A stretch of 64,000 bases of DNA, from contig JAPMAC010000231.1 in NCBI GenBank assembly GCA_028671895.1, forward strand, positions 9,326,001 through 9,390,000. Reading direction: 5' to 3'. This DNA comes from Oenanthe sinensis (taxonomy: Eukaryota; Streptophyta; Magnoliopsida; Apiales; Apiaceae). The notes beneath the pieces were generated by a model. That model was given only the letters and a program-made list of their open reading frames with translations. It searched no databases and was not told the origin of the DNA. A program made the translations under genes and the position numbers. Positions 49,885 to 60,057 of the stretch are shown here, piece by piece (within the stretch, counting starts at the first letter, position 1; each line of letters opens with the position of its first letter).

Positions 49885-50378
49885 TGTTAGGAATGCAAAC
49901 ACTGATGATTGTCAGAGAATACTAAACAGAGTTTATGCTGACGTCATCAGAGTTTAAGGAAGCTGTCGGTCAGAGTTTACTCTATTAGAGAATACTCAAT
50001 CAGAGTTTACTCTAAAAGAGAATACTCAAATCAGAGAATGACAGATCGATAGAGTTTAGCTTCAGAGTCTACCAGAAAAGGAAACAGACAAATCAGAGTC
50101 TGATTTGGATAGTAAGAAGGAATTCAAGTGCAAGTCTAATTACCTTATTAAAGCTATTCTTATCATAATCTGTTTTGTAATTGTATTTGTAGCTGTGTCT
50201 ATATAAACACAGAGATAGGTTATAATTCAATGTTGAATTCATTAAGCAATAGTTATATAACCTAGCAGCTCTTAAGAACATTATTTTCTTGAGAGAGTTT
50301 TGATTCGAGATCATTAATAATACAAAACAGTATTCCATTCTATATACTTGTGTTCATAATCGATTATTCTGGGAAACA
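49885..50378 (+). repeat. 5' LTR of element B (494 bp)
   Basis: TGTTAGGAATGC...TTCTGGGAAACA. U3 (about 49915-50060) has alternating TCAGAGTTTACTCT and CAGAGAATACTC units. Relative to element A's LTR it lacks about 49 bp near the 3' end, including the C-rich CAACCCCCCCTTCT signature. Confidence 0.95.
50200..50207 (+). promoter_or_regulatory. TATA box of element B 5' LTR
   Basis: TATATAAA in GTGTCTATATAAACACAG context, preserved in both LTRs of A and B (61884-61891, 26132-26139, 63301-63308). Confidence 0.85.
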
Positions 50379-50392
50379 ATTGGTATCAGAGC
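50379..50392 (+). other. Primer binding site of element B
   Basis: ATTGGTATCAGAGC directly after the LTR; initiator-Met tRNA type. Confidence 0.95.
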
Positions 50393-50428
50393 AGGCAGTT
50401 AATTACGACTTAAAAAGATCAAATAATC

Positions 50429-52672
50429 ATGTCTGGTAACAAGTATGAAAGCATCAGGATCCCTATATTGAAGAAGGCTGAATATCCTACATGGAGGGTG
50501 AAGATGATGATGTTCTTGGAAGCAACTGATCCTGATTATTTGGACAGAATTCATACAGGACAGTATCTACCAACCAAACTAGTGCCATCTACGATTGTGG
50601 AAGGAAGACAAATCCCTGAATATTACACCTTAAAGGACAAGAAAGAATGGACCATTGAAGAAAAACAGGAAGTCTTGAAAGATGCAAAGGTAAGAAATAT
50701 TTTGCATAATAGTCTTGACTCTGTAATGTCCAACAGGGTAATAGCATGCAAAACAGCCAAAGAAATCTGGGATGCACTGGAGGTTCAATGTCAAGGAACC
50801 AAGGAGCTAAAGAAAAATAGAAGATCTGTTCTAATCCAAGAGTATGAATACTTTGAGGCTAAGTAGAATGAGTCCCTCACAGATATTTATGACAGATTTC
50901 TAACTCCGTTGAATAACTTGGCTTTGGTGGATAAAGTATATGACAATGAAGATTCAAACACCAAATTTCTGAGGGCTCTTCCAGAAGAATGGGATCTGCA
51001 GACATCCTTGATTAGAGACAGGGCTGATTTGGATGAGATGTCATTAGATGAAGTTTATGGCAAATTGAAAACTCATGATCTGGAGTTACAGCAAAGAAGA
51101 AACAGAAAAAGTAGCAAGGCAAAATCTATTGCTTTGAATGTTGAGGCCCAGATTGAAGAACCTACAAAAAAAGTCCTTAAAGCCTCAACAAGAAAAGGAA
51201 AAGCTGTAATCAAAGAAAGCAGTGAATCAGAGTTTGAGGCAAACTCTGATGAAAACTCTGATAATTTTTTAGACTCTGACATGATGGAGATGTTTGTCAA
51301 AAGCTTCAAGAAATACAAAAAAATTAAGAAGCAAGGAAACTATCAGAAGAAGCATAGTGAGTCAGACAAGAAAGACAGATTCAGAAAAAGAGAAGATAGA
51401 GATGGAAAATCAAAAACTCTTGATAAATCAAAAGTCAAGTGTTACAAGTGCAACAAGATGGGACATTTTGCTACTGAGTGCAGAAGCAAGGAATCTGGGA
51501 AAGCTCTCATCATATCAAAGAAAGATTGGATGGATTCCTCAGACTGAGAAGAAGAAACTAACTATGCTCTCATGGCAAACTCTGAGTCTCCCATCTTAAA
51601 CTCTGAAAAGGTACCAAACTCTGTTTTCACTTTTGATACTGAAGATATTCATGAATTAAAGTCTTTTCTTAGAAATCTACATGTTAGCTTTAAGTCACAA
51701 TCTCTTGAGAATGAAAGAATAAAATCTGAGATACAGACTCTGAATGCTAGGAATGACTTTCTTGAAACTGAACTTGTACACATGCTTAGCTTTAAGAAAG
51801 ACTGTGAGAATGCTATACACATGCAAACTCAGTTGGAAATACAAGTCACATATTTGAAAACTGAGATAGCTAAGGAAAAAGAGACCTTCAGAGTTTGGAC
51901 AAACTCTGATAAGAAGGTCCAACAAATGCTTTCTGAAAAGAATTGGACATCTGCCCTAGGTTATGAATCTGATAAAGAATTTGACACTAATTCACACACA
52001 AAAGGAACATTGACTAAACCTGTGAAGTTTGTTAGAGCTAATGATTATAAGAAAACTCTCCCTGAATGCTCTAAAAACAATGGTGTGCCAGATTCTAAAA
52101 AGATAAATATAGGATTACTTTCACAGAAGCAACTAAAAGAAAAGTTGAAGGCAGTCACTAATAAAACTAAAAAGGTGAAAAGAAATAGGAATGGAAAAGT
52201 AGGAATTACTAAGGAGAATAACTACATGAATATCCCTGATGCTCCTAGGAAAACCTGTTTTACTTTTGGTAATTATAATCATCTTGCTATTGACTGCAAA
52301 CAAAAGAAAAAGAAAGAACCTGAAAAACCTGGGTTTGAGGCTAGAAAACAAACAAGATCAAATCCCTGTTTTCACTGTGGTAGTTTATGATATTCTATTT
52401 ATAAATGCAAAGATTATCATAATTTGTATTACAATTCTTACAAACCACAACCTCAAATGAGTAATTCTCCAAAACATACTGTCAAGCAAAAATATGTGAT
52501 AAAGACTGATAAAAGGAGTGTAAACTCTGACAGTACAAACTCTGTAAATGCTAACTCTGATCATGTAAACTCTGTTAACACAAACTCTGACAAAAGAACT
52601 TCTGCTGCAAAAGTTAACAAGTTTTCAAAGAAAGGACCCAAACTAGTTTGGGTCCCCATAACTACTAATTAA
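50429..52672 (+). pseudogene. Element B: gag with three zinc knuckles, three nonsense codons
   Basis: ATG at 50429 (MSGNKYESIRIPILKKAEY), one frame of 748 codons. The Gag core occupies about residues 1-230 (VKMMMFLEATDPDYLDRI, EIWDALEVQCQGTKELK). Knuckle 1, CYKCNKMGHFATEC (near 338), is intact. A coiled coil covers about residues 404-500 (ELKSFLRNLHVSFKSQSLEN onward). Knuckle 2 reads CFTFGNYNHLAIDC (near 610), with Phe in place of the second Cys that A keeps. Knuckle 3, CFHCGSL-stop-YSIYKC (near 647), is cut by a nonsense codon. An NSD/NSVN-rich tail follows. Nonsense codons: TAG 50864, TGA 51545 and TGA 52388, which A reads as Gln, Ser and Trp. The normal gag stop TAA 52670 is shared with A. 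Gag at about 750 residues with three knuckles is long for copia. Confidence 0.94.
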
Positions 52673-52692
52673 ATTGCATTTACTGATTGCAG
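52663..52692 (+). promoter_or_regulatory. Branch-point/acceptor-like signal at the gag-pol junction of element B
   Basis: TACTAAT (52663-52669), then ttaaattgcatttactgattgcag ending at 52692. The branch-type A lies about 24 bases before the AG, and the AG sits on a pol codon boundary (CAG then GGA AAC). Gag ends at 52672, and pol is in another frame with a TGA at 52684, so simple frameshifting cannot join them. The same sequence is kept in element A. No donor was identified. Confidence 0.45.
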
Positions 52693-55600
52693 GGAAACAG
52701 AAAGAACATTATAGTGATTGATAGTGGATGTTCTGCACATATGACTGGAAATAAATCCCTGCTTTCAGAGTTTGAGGAGAAGGCTGGCCCAGCAGTATCT
52801 TATGGAGATGGCAACATAGGAAGAATACTGGGATATGGAAACATAGTGATTGGAAATGTCATCATTGAGAAAGTAGCTCTGGTTGAAGGACTCAAACATA
52901 ATCTGCTAAGTGTGAGTCAAATGACAGACAAAGATTATTCTGTGGAATTTCATGGAACTCATTGTGAAGTGAAAAGTAAGAAAAATGGAAAAATAGTTTT
53001 TATTGGCCACAGACATAACAATTTATTTGAAGCTAGCTTGGATATTAATTCTAATGGTTCCTTAACCTGTCTACTTGGAAAGGCATCACCAATGGAAAGC
53101 TGGAATTGGCACAAAAAGTTGTGTCACCTGAACTTTGAAAACATTAATGAATTGATAAAGAAGGACCTAGTTAGAGGTCTTCCAAAAGTTCAATTTCATT
53201 CTGATGGACTCTGTGATTCATGTCAAAAGGCCAAACAAAAGAAGACATCTTTCAAGAGCAAAACTGAAAATTCAATTGATCAACCTTTTCATCTATTGCA
53301 TCTTGACTTATTTGGTCCAGTCAATATCATGTCCATTGGAAAGAAGAAATACACTCCGGTAATAGTTGATGATTTCACTAGATTTACTTGGGTGTACTCT
53401 TTGCACAAGAAGGATGAAACTGCAGAAACAATCATTGATCATATTGCAATGATTGAGAATGGATCAACTCACAAAGTAAAGAATTTAAGGAGTGACAATG
53501 GAACAGAGTTTAAGAACTCAACAATGGAGGAATTCTGCTCAACAAAAGGTATTACTCAACAATTCTCAGCACCTGGCACACCTCAACAAAATGGTGTAGT
53601 TGAAAGAAAGAACAGAACTTTAATAGAAGCTGCTAGAACAATGCTAGAAGGAGTAAAGCTACCTACCTATTTTTGGGCAGAAGCTGTTAACACTGCATGC
53701 ATTACTCAGAATTGTTCTTTAATAAACAAACATGGAATGACTCCATATGAATCTTTGAAAGGAAGAAAGCCAAATGTCAAGTACTTTCACATCTTTGGAT
53801 GCAAGTGTTTTATTCTCAAAACACATCCTGAACAATTGAAGAAGTTTGAACTTAAAGCAGATGAAGGAATTTTTATTGGATATGCAACAACTTCTAAAGC
53901 CTCTTCAAGGGCATTCAAAATATTCAATTTAAGGACAAGGACAATCATGGAATCAATTAATGTCTCTTTTGATGAAGGGAAGATAGCTGGGTTACATGAT
54001 AAAGATGCACAAGAAACTCTAAGATTTGAGAATGAACTCCAGAAAATAAACTCTGTTCAACTAAACTCTGGTAAGGTAATCTCTGATTCTTTAAACTCTG
54101 ATTCAGAATTGATTGAAATAGAAATTGAAGATTCTGCACATGTTGAGGGGGAGCAACATCAATCAAGTACTAACATTGGAGATCAAAACACAGTAATTGA
54201 AATATCAGAGTCTGACCAAACTCTGAACAACACAAACTCTGAAACCCTAAACTCTGATCATTCAAACTCTGAGACCACAAAGTCTGAGACCTCAATCTCT
54301 GATAACTCAAACTCTGAGTACCTAAACTCTGAGTCATCAAACACTGATGGAAGCACATCTTCAGGAGAAGGATCAGCATTTACAGAAGGATCATTCTATG
54401 AAGGCACAGATCATGGGGGAGCATCTAGTTCAAGAAACTTTCCACATCCAAGGAAATGGACCAAAGATCACACACCTGATTTAATTATAGGTGATCTGGA
54501 AAGTGGAATAAAAACAAGAAAAGCTACTCAGAATGAATGTCTATTTCATAGTTTTCTTTCACAAACTGAACCAAAGAAGGTTGAAGATGCTTTGAAATAT
54601 GCAGATTGGATTACTGCAATGCAGGAAGAATTGAATGAGTTTGAAAGGAATGAAGTTTGGACCCTAGTTCCAAGGCCAAAGAACAGATCTATTGTTGGCA
54701 CAAAATGGGTATTCAGAAACAAGACAGACTCTGATGGAATAATGACAAGAAACAAAGCAAGACTGGTGGCCAAAGGTTATTCTCAACAGGAGGGGATTGA
54801 TTATGATGAAACTTATGCACCTGTAGCTAGACTTAAGGCAATCAGAATTTTTCTTGCTTATGCTGTTCATAAGAAATTCAAGGTCTACCAGATGGATGTT
54901 AAAAGTGCATTTTTAAATGGTGAACTTGAAGAAGAAGTCTATGTTGAACAACCACCTGGCTTTGTCAATACAAAATATCCAAATCATGTCTACAGACTGG
55001 ATAAAGCTCTATATGGACTAAAGCAAGCACCAAGGGCCTGGTATGAAACTCTGGCTCTATTCTTACTTGAAAATGGTTTCACTAGAGGAACAATTGATAA
55101 AACCTTGTTTTATAGAACTCAAGGTAAGGATTTATTATTGGTTCAAATATATGTTGATGATATTATATTTGGTTCCACTAATGAAAAACTCTGTGAAAGA
55201 TTTTCAAAGCTAATGCAGTCCAGGTATCAAATGAGTATGATGGGAGAATTGAGTTATTTTCTAGGTTTACAAGTGAAACAGACTGAAGAAGGTATTTTCA
55301 TTAATCAGTCTAAATACACAAAGAATCTACTCACTAAATTTCAAATGCAAGATTCTGCATCTGCTACAACTCCCATGGCTACTGCAACAAAACTTGAACA
55401 AGACACTGGAGAACCTGTTGATATTACAGCATATAGAGGAATGATTGGTTCTCTACTTTATTTGACTGCAAGTAGACCAGACATCATGTTTGCCACATGT
55501 CTGTGTGCTAGATTTCAAGCAAATCCAAGAGCACCTCATTTAATTGCTGTGAAAAGGATTTTCAGATATCTCAAGGGCACTGCTTATCTTGGCTTATGGT

Positions 55601-56004
55601 ATCCTAGGGAGTCTGATTTCAAATTGATAGGCTATTCAGATGCTGACTTTGCAGGATGCAAGATTGACAGGAAAAGCACAAGTGGCAGTTGTCAATTTTT
55701 AGGTGGAAGACTTGTGTCATGGCAAAGCAAAAAGAAGAAATCCATTTCAACATCAACTGCAGAGGCTGAATATATAGTTGCTGGAAGCTGCTGTGCACAG
55801 ATCTTATGGATGAGAAATCAATTGTTAGACTATGGTTTGAAATTTTCAAAAATTCCTATTTATTGTGATAACCAAAGTGCTATTGCAATGACAGGAAATC
55901 CAGTCCAGCATTCTCTGACAAAACACATCAGTATCAGATATCACTTCATAAGGAAACATGTGGAGGAAGGCACCATAGAATTACATTTTGTTCCTACAGA
56001 TTAA
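52687..56004 (+). CDS. Element B: Pol polyprotein (PR-IN-RT-RNase H), open
   Basis: 1,105 codons without an internal stop; the first listed codon is TTG, so the true protein start probably depends on splicing or another join. Protease has VIDSGCSAHMTGNKSLL (residues 10-26, DSG intact). Next is the pre-integrase zinc region (HKKLCHLNF...CDSC), then integrase with Asp 207, Asp 270 and Glu 306 (35 residues between the last two). A linker rich in NSD/NSE (about 455-560) follows. RT has GLKQAPRAWYETL and YVDDIIFGS (near 822). RNase H has GYSDADFAGCK (near 981), STAEAEYIVAGSC, YCDNQSAIAM and KHISIRYHFIR. The frame ends at TAA 56002 in VPTD; the usual tail (QIADIFTKSLPEETFNRLVS) continues in frame beyond it to about 56097. 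Its function is reverse transcription and integration in the cytoplasm and nucleus. Confidence 0.95.
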   Translation: MQGNRKNIIVIDSGCSAHMTGNKSLLSEFEEKAGPAVSYGDGNIGRILGYGNIVIGNVIIEKVALVEGLKHNLLSVSQMTDKDYSVEFHGTHCEVKSKKNGKIVFIGHRHNNLFEASLDINSNGSLTCLLGKASPMESWNWHKKLCHLNFENINELIKKDLVRGLPKVQFHSDGLCDSCQKAKQKKTSFKSKTENSIDQPFHLLHLDLFGPVNIMSIGKKKYTPVIVDDFTRFTWVYSLHKKDETAETIIDHIAMIENGSTHKVKNLRSDNGTEFKNSTMEEFCSTKGITQQFSAPGTPQQNGVVERKNRTLIEAARTMLEGVKLPTYFWAEAVNTACITQNCSLINKHGMTPYESLKGRKPNVKYFHIFGCKCFILKTHPEQLKKFELKADEGIFIGYATTSKASSRAFKIFNLRTRTIMESINVSFDEGKIAGLHDKDAQETLRFENELQKINSVQLNSGKVISDSLNSDSELIEIEIEDSAHVEGEQHQSSTNIGDQNTVIEISESDQTLNNTNSETLNSDHSNSETTKSETSISDNSNSEYLNSESSNTDGSTSSGEGSAFTEGSFYEGTDHGGASSSRNFPHPRKWTKDHTPDLIIGDLESGIKTRKATQNECLFHSFLSQTEPKKVEDALKYADWITAMQEELNEFERNEVWTLVPRPKNRSIVGTKWVFRNKTDSDGIMTRNKARLVAKGYSQQEGIDYDETYAPVARLKAIRIFLAYAVHKKFKVYQMDVKSAFLNGELEEEVYVEQPPGFVNTKYPNHVYRLDKALYGLKQAPRAWYETLALFLLENGFTRGTIDKTLFYRTQGKDLLLVQIYVDDIIFGSTNEKLCERFSKLMQSRYQMSMMGELSYFLGLQVKQTEEGIFINQSKYTKNLLTKFQMQDSASATTPMATATKLEQDTGEPVDITAYRGMIGSLLYLTASRPDIMFATCLCARFQANPRAPHLIAVKRIFRYLKGTAYLGLWYPRESDFKLIGYSDADFAGCKIDRKSTSGSCQFLGGRLVSWQSKKKKSISTSTAEAEYIVAGSCCAQILWMRNQLLDYGLKFSKIPIYCDNQSAIAMTGNPVQHSLTKHISIRYHFIRKHVEEGTIELHFVPTD
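54050..54340 (+). repeat. AAACTCTGA array in the pol linker of element B
   Basis: More than a dozen (A)AACTCTG(A/G) copies within 290 bp, read in frame as repeated Asn-Ser-Asp/Glu. Element A carries the same array on its strand (about 33420-33740). Confidence 0.9.
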
Positions 56005-56097
56005 CAAATAGCAGATATATTCACTAAGTCTTTGCCTGAAGAAACATTTAACAGACTGGTTTCTGAATTAGGGATGGTGACAAGTGGCTCAACTTAG

Positions 56098-56643
56098 CAA
56101 GTTTCAGACACTCAGAGTATAGGTCAGAGTATGGGGTAAACTCTGATGAAAATGGAACAAACTCTGATCATTGAAGCATCTAATCTCTGATCACAAGTTA
56201 TCAGTGTTTATGGTAAACTCTGTCAAAGTATGTGGTAAACTCTGACAGTACATACTAAACTCTGACTCATATAAACTCTGATCTGTAAACTCTGATTAAG
56301 TGGTAAATTCTGAGATCATATTTATGACATCATATTTCATTTTGTAACATCATAATTATTAATTTCTGACTGGACTTGTAATAAGGCGCGTGTATCTCAC
56401 GAATGACGGTTCCTATTATTACACAGCACACACACACTTGCTGTATTTTGATACTTGGTCTACTCATTACTGCTCAAATTATTTCTTGCCACGTGTCCCA
56501 CGAAAGGGTATATGCAATTGAGAGGGAATAGTTTAATTCATTTTGTTTCACTGTGAATTATTCATCTACATCGTTTATTCTATCTTTCTCTATCGTATTA
56601 TCAAACCCTAATTGTTACTCAAACTTCAAATCTCAAAACTTCA
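56098..56643 (+). promoter_or_regulatory. Element B: pol-aORF spacer with AAACTCTGA array and G-box
   Basis: Non-coding. About 56110-56320 holds around a dozen AAACTCTGA-type motifs, some as GGTAAACTCTG. A palindromic G-box CACGTG (56490-56495, GCCACGTGTCCCAC) lies 154 bp before the aORF ATG. Element A has the same G-box at about the same distance, so it may be an internal promoter. Confidence 0.5.
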
Positions 56644-58170
56644 ATGGCGTCTAAGGGTATTACTTTTCAGACCTATTCTTTTGCTGCAACAAACTACATC
56701 TCTCTTCTATCTAAGGATGAAGCACCTCAGGATTTTCATGTGATTCAGGATTTTCTGCAGAACAGTTATATTGGGTACGCACTTCAGGAACCCACGAACT
56801 TCTCCGCTCAATCTCTGCTCAAAATCTGGTCAACTGCAAAGTTTAATGATGCTAATGATAATGAGGAGCCGATAATAAAATTTCAATGCAATGGCAAGTA
56901 TTCCATTACTCCTGCTGTGGTGAGACAAGCTCTTCATCTTCCAGAAGTGGATGAGTATGATGATTTTGTTGGAGATGATCAAATCAAGGAATTTTTCAAA
57001 GCAATAGGCTATGGAGGTAGCCTATCTAAACTGGGAAGTTTAACAAGACCACATTTAAGACGAGAATGGAGTTTCTTCTTCGACTGCATTACAAGGGCTT
57101 TCACTGCCAAATGCACCAATTTTGATGCCATTCCACAGCTGTCTCAACAGATTGGGTATTCTCTGACCCATAATCTCAATTTCAATTTTCCTTGTTTAAT
57201 AATTAGGCAGTTGGCTAGCAAGATAAATGATGATGTTCACACTGTATACTTTGCTAGATTTCTTCAGTTAATTTTTAATTATTTGTTGCCTAATGTAAGT
57301 CTTGAGAATGATCAGAGTTTAGCCAGTTTTTGTATGAATAAAAGAATTTTTGCTGACCTAGCTAGGAAGGATGCTAAGAAAGGTAATCTCTCTCCTCTCT
57401 TTTATCCCACATAGGTCAGGCTTCTCTTAAATCAGAGAATGCCTACCATGTATGGCAGGGATTTTCTCTCAGTGGCTATGAATCAGAGTTTAGCACCCTC
57501 TGATTCAAACCCAAGTCACCCTCCAAACACTGACACCCAAACACCTTTGCCAACCTCTACAGTCTCTCAAAAGACTGTAGTTGCAAAACACACCTCTCAA
57601 CAGGGCTCAAGCAAACGGAAGGGGAATTCAGCGACAGAATCTTCTCTCAAAAAGAGAAAGTTAATTGATGAAGATACAGATTCTGATGAAGGGTTCATTT
57701 TTGCTAAGAGAACGACAGTTGAACAGGTTTCTCAGACTTCTCCTCAGAAAGAAACAGTTCTTCCAATTCCTGAGAAGAAGAAAAAGAAAAGAAGACTAGT
57801 CAAGATTGCAAACTCTGAGGCTGCAAAGATTGAAGGGATAAACTCTGATGCACCTATAAACTCTGACGCTCCAATCTCTGATCGGCCAAACTCTGAAAGA
57901 CCTTTCAACACTAAAGTGATAAACTCTGAGAAATTGATAAACTCTGATGAGTTAATAAAATCTAGTGAAGCTACTCCAGTTCAAGTATCTGATTCTCCTA
58001 CAAAGTCACCAAAGAAACTTATAAAGGAGATATCTTATGAAAGAGCAAGGGAACTAGCTGAAGAAGTAAGAAGAGAAATGGAAGCCAAGAAATTAACATC
58101 ATCTTCAGCATCTCTCAGTCCAAAACATTTTTCAAGAAAAAAGAAGAGGTCTGTCTCTTTTGGCCAGGAC

Positions 58171-58290
58171 ACACAAGAACCTACTTCTCAATGTGAGGTA
58201 GCAGTCATTGAAGGGCCAGGCACACAAGAACCTACTTCTCAATGTGAGGTAGCAGTCATTGAAGGGCCAGGGACACAAGAACCTATTGAT
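58171..58290 (+). repeat. 51-bp tandem repeat in the aORF linker
   Basis: Unit TQEPTSQCEVAVIEGPG: copies start at 58171, 58222 and 58273 (the third diverges after TQEP). Spacing is exactly 51 bp, so the frame is kept. Element A has one unit fewer at about 29510-29575. Confidence 0.95.
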
Positions 58291-58911
58291 CAAAGTTCAA
58301 TAGAAGCCACAATTCCAGCAAATGAAGCCAGCAATGATCAGGAGTACAACCCACAAGAACCTTCTGCTCAAAGGGTTGAAGAAGTTGTTAATGCTCCAGT
58401 CACACAAGAACCATCCAATCAAAGTTTGGATGCAGGCACCCACACAATTATAGAAGACATTGTTGTTGCTGATGCTGAAGGCCAATTTCTGGCAGAGTCA
58501 AGCCCACAAGAACCTTCACCTCAAAGTGGTGAAGCAGCTGCAGATATGACTCAGGTCCCACAAGAACCAATTATTCATTTTATGATTGCAGACCAAGATT
58601 CTCTCATTCAACAGACAAATTCTGATGAAGATCCAAAGGCAAACTCTAATGATCTTTGTGAGAAATCAATTTCTACACTACCTATGGAGACTGCAACTAC
58701 AAATGCTCAAGGTATAAACTCTGACTCTACTTCAGAATTTACATTCTCTGATTGTATTAGTTCAGAATTTATATTTCCAACCTTTACTGCTGGGATGATC
58801 ATGGATAGTCCTGAAAAGGATACCCCTATTCATGTGACTACAAATCTCTCTTCTCAGCCACCTCTTATTTCTGTATGACATTGTGTGTTGAGCCTTTCCA
58901 GTGAGTCTGAG

Positions 58912-59107
58912 GTAAAATGTGTGAAAACAGAATAAATGAGAGGCAGACACAGGATCTGGCAAAAGGAGAGGTAGAATTGAGAAAGAAGTTAGTTACTTCT
59001 AGTGAGCAACATCTAACTCTTAAAAGTTATGATATGTGTGTTGTGAGAAGTAATGAGATTACTTTAAAAAAATCAGAGTGATTTAGGTTGTTCTGTTACT
59101 TTTGCAG
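58912..59107 (+). other. Possible 196-nt intron in the aORF of element B
   Basis: GAG|GTAAAA donor-like site and TTGTTCTGTTACTTTTGCAG|GT acceptor-like site, with stops in all useful frames between. Element A keeps the whole segment and an equivalent acceptor (TTTTGTAG) at about 28680-28880. Exact joining at these borders gives a phase mismatch; using the next AG (59115) instead restores frame. The alternative is a non-spliced gap between two ORFs. Confidence 0.4.
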
Positions 59108-59804
59108 GTACTCAGAGTTTACCTGTATCAAACTATGATGCTGTGCCAAACTCTGTTGATGTTTCAAACTCTGATGGGAAGGACATAGACTCTGATGATG
59201 TGATTTTTGCTGATGAAGAAGTCACAGATCTATCCATTCCCTACACTCAAAGATATAACACCAAGAGATGGCCTATTAATGCACATGATGCTCATGAGAG
59301 ATTAGGGATGGAGTATCCTGATTACATGGTGGTGGAAGATCTTAAAGGATGTATTGAAGCTGATCTTGATGCAGAGGGTATCAGAAGGGATTTCAGTTTC
59401 CAAGCAAAGTCATCTGCTGAAGATTTTCTTTCTTCTCACAGGCAATCCATTTGGGATTCTTCTTGGAATATTCCTGAGAGAGAGATTTCTTGGCCTCATG
59501 TTCTTGACTTAATCAATAAAGCTGACAAAGAAATTTCTTCTGGAGAATTGAAGACAATCTTGAAAGCCTCTACTATTATGTCCAAAGGCCTTCAACATGA
59601 AGTTTCTGATCTAAAGGCATCTGTCACCAAGCATTTTGTTCTTCTCGGAACTGCTGTTTCCACTTCTCAACATTCTCTGGAAGCCAAACTTCTTTCTGTC
59701 TCCACTAAACAGGATGCATTGGAAGCTAAAGTGACTCATCTTTCTAATTCTGTTAGTTCTATGCAGGGCATGTTACATACAATTGTCGAGCTTCTTACTG
59801 TTAA

Positions 59805-59874
59805 AACAGGGCATGATGTCAGAAAGGGGGAGAAGGGTTCAGCAGACAAATGCAAGGAGGATGCAATTTTAAAC
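59805..59874 (+). repeat. 70-bp direct repeat flanking the captured fragment, copy 1
   Basis: Identical to 60058-60127 apart from one base (ttcagcag versus ttcaacag); offset 253 bp. It encodes HDVRKGEKGSADKCKEDAIL of the aORF. Confidence 0.95.
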
Positions 59875-60001
59875 CCTTGACATTCCTCATGACCACCCTC
59901 TCCGTATCCATAAATTTAACCCTCACTTGTGTCACCTGTCCCCTCGATCCCGTCCGACCAAGAACTTTAATAACAACAGCATGCTGGACTGAAGTATCCA
60001 T
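59873..60001 (-). pseudogene. RPS28: Captured fragment of the host gene for ribosomal protein eS28 (RPS28), antisense in the aORF
   Basis: The minus strand from 60001 encodes 43 codons starting MDTSVQHAVVIKVLGRTG, continuing SRGQVTQVRVKFMD and ending RNVKG. This matches the conserved N-terminal two thirds of small-subunit ribosomal protein eS28 (about 64-65 residues, GRTGSRGQVTQVRV core). The C-terminal third (GPVREGDILTLLESEREARR type) is missing: the frame runs into aORF sequence at 59873. About 55 bp upstream of its ATG (60002-60057) may be the host 5' untranslated region, and contains gaagcagggtat twice. No intron is visible in the fragment. A translated product would be a truncated, non-functional eS28. 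Confidence 0.9.
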
Positions 60002-60057
60002 TGTAGCTACTCACATAAGAAGCAGGGTATGATCAAGGAGAAGCAGGGTATAATAAC

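Noticed and set aside
50864..50866. Programmed readthrough stop in B gag
   Set aside because: Element A reads Gln at this codon and the two other gag stops are Ser and Trp in A, so these look like decay, not regulation.
59819..60001. Complete ribosomal protein eS28 gene
   Set aside because: The C-terminal third is missing, the frame runs into aORF sequence, and it lies antisense inside a retrotransposon; it is a captured fragment.
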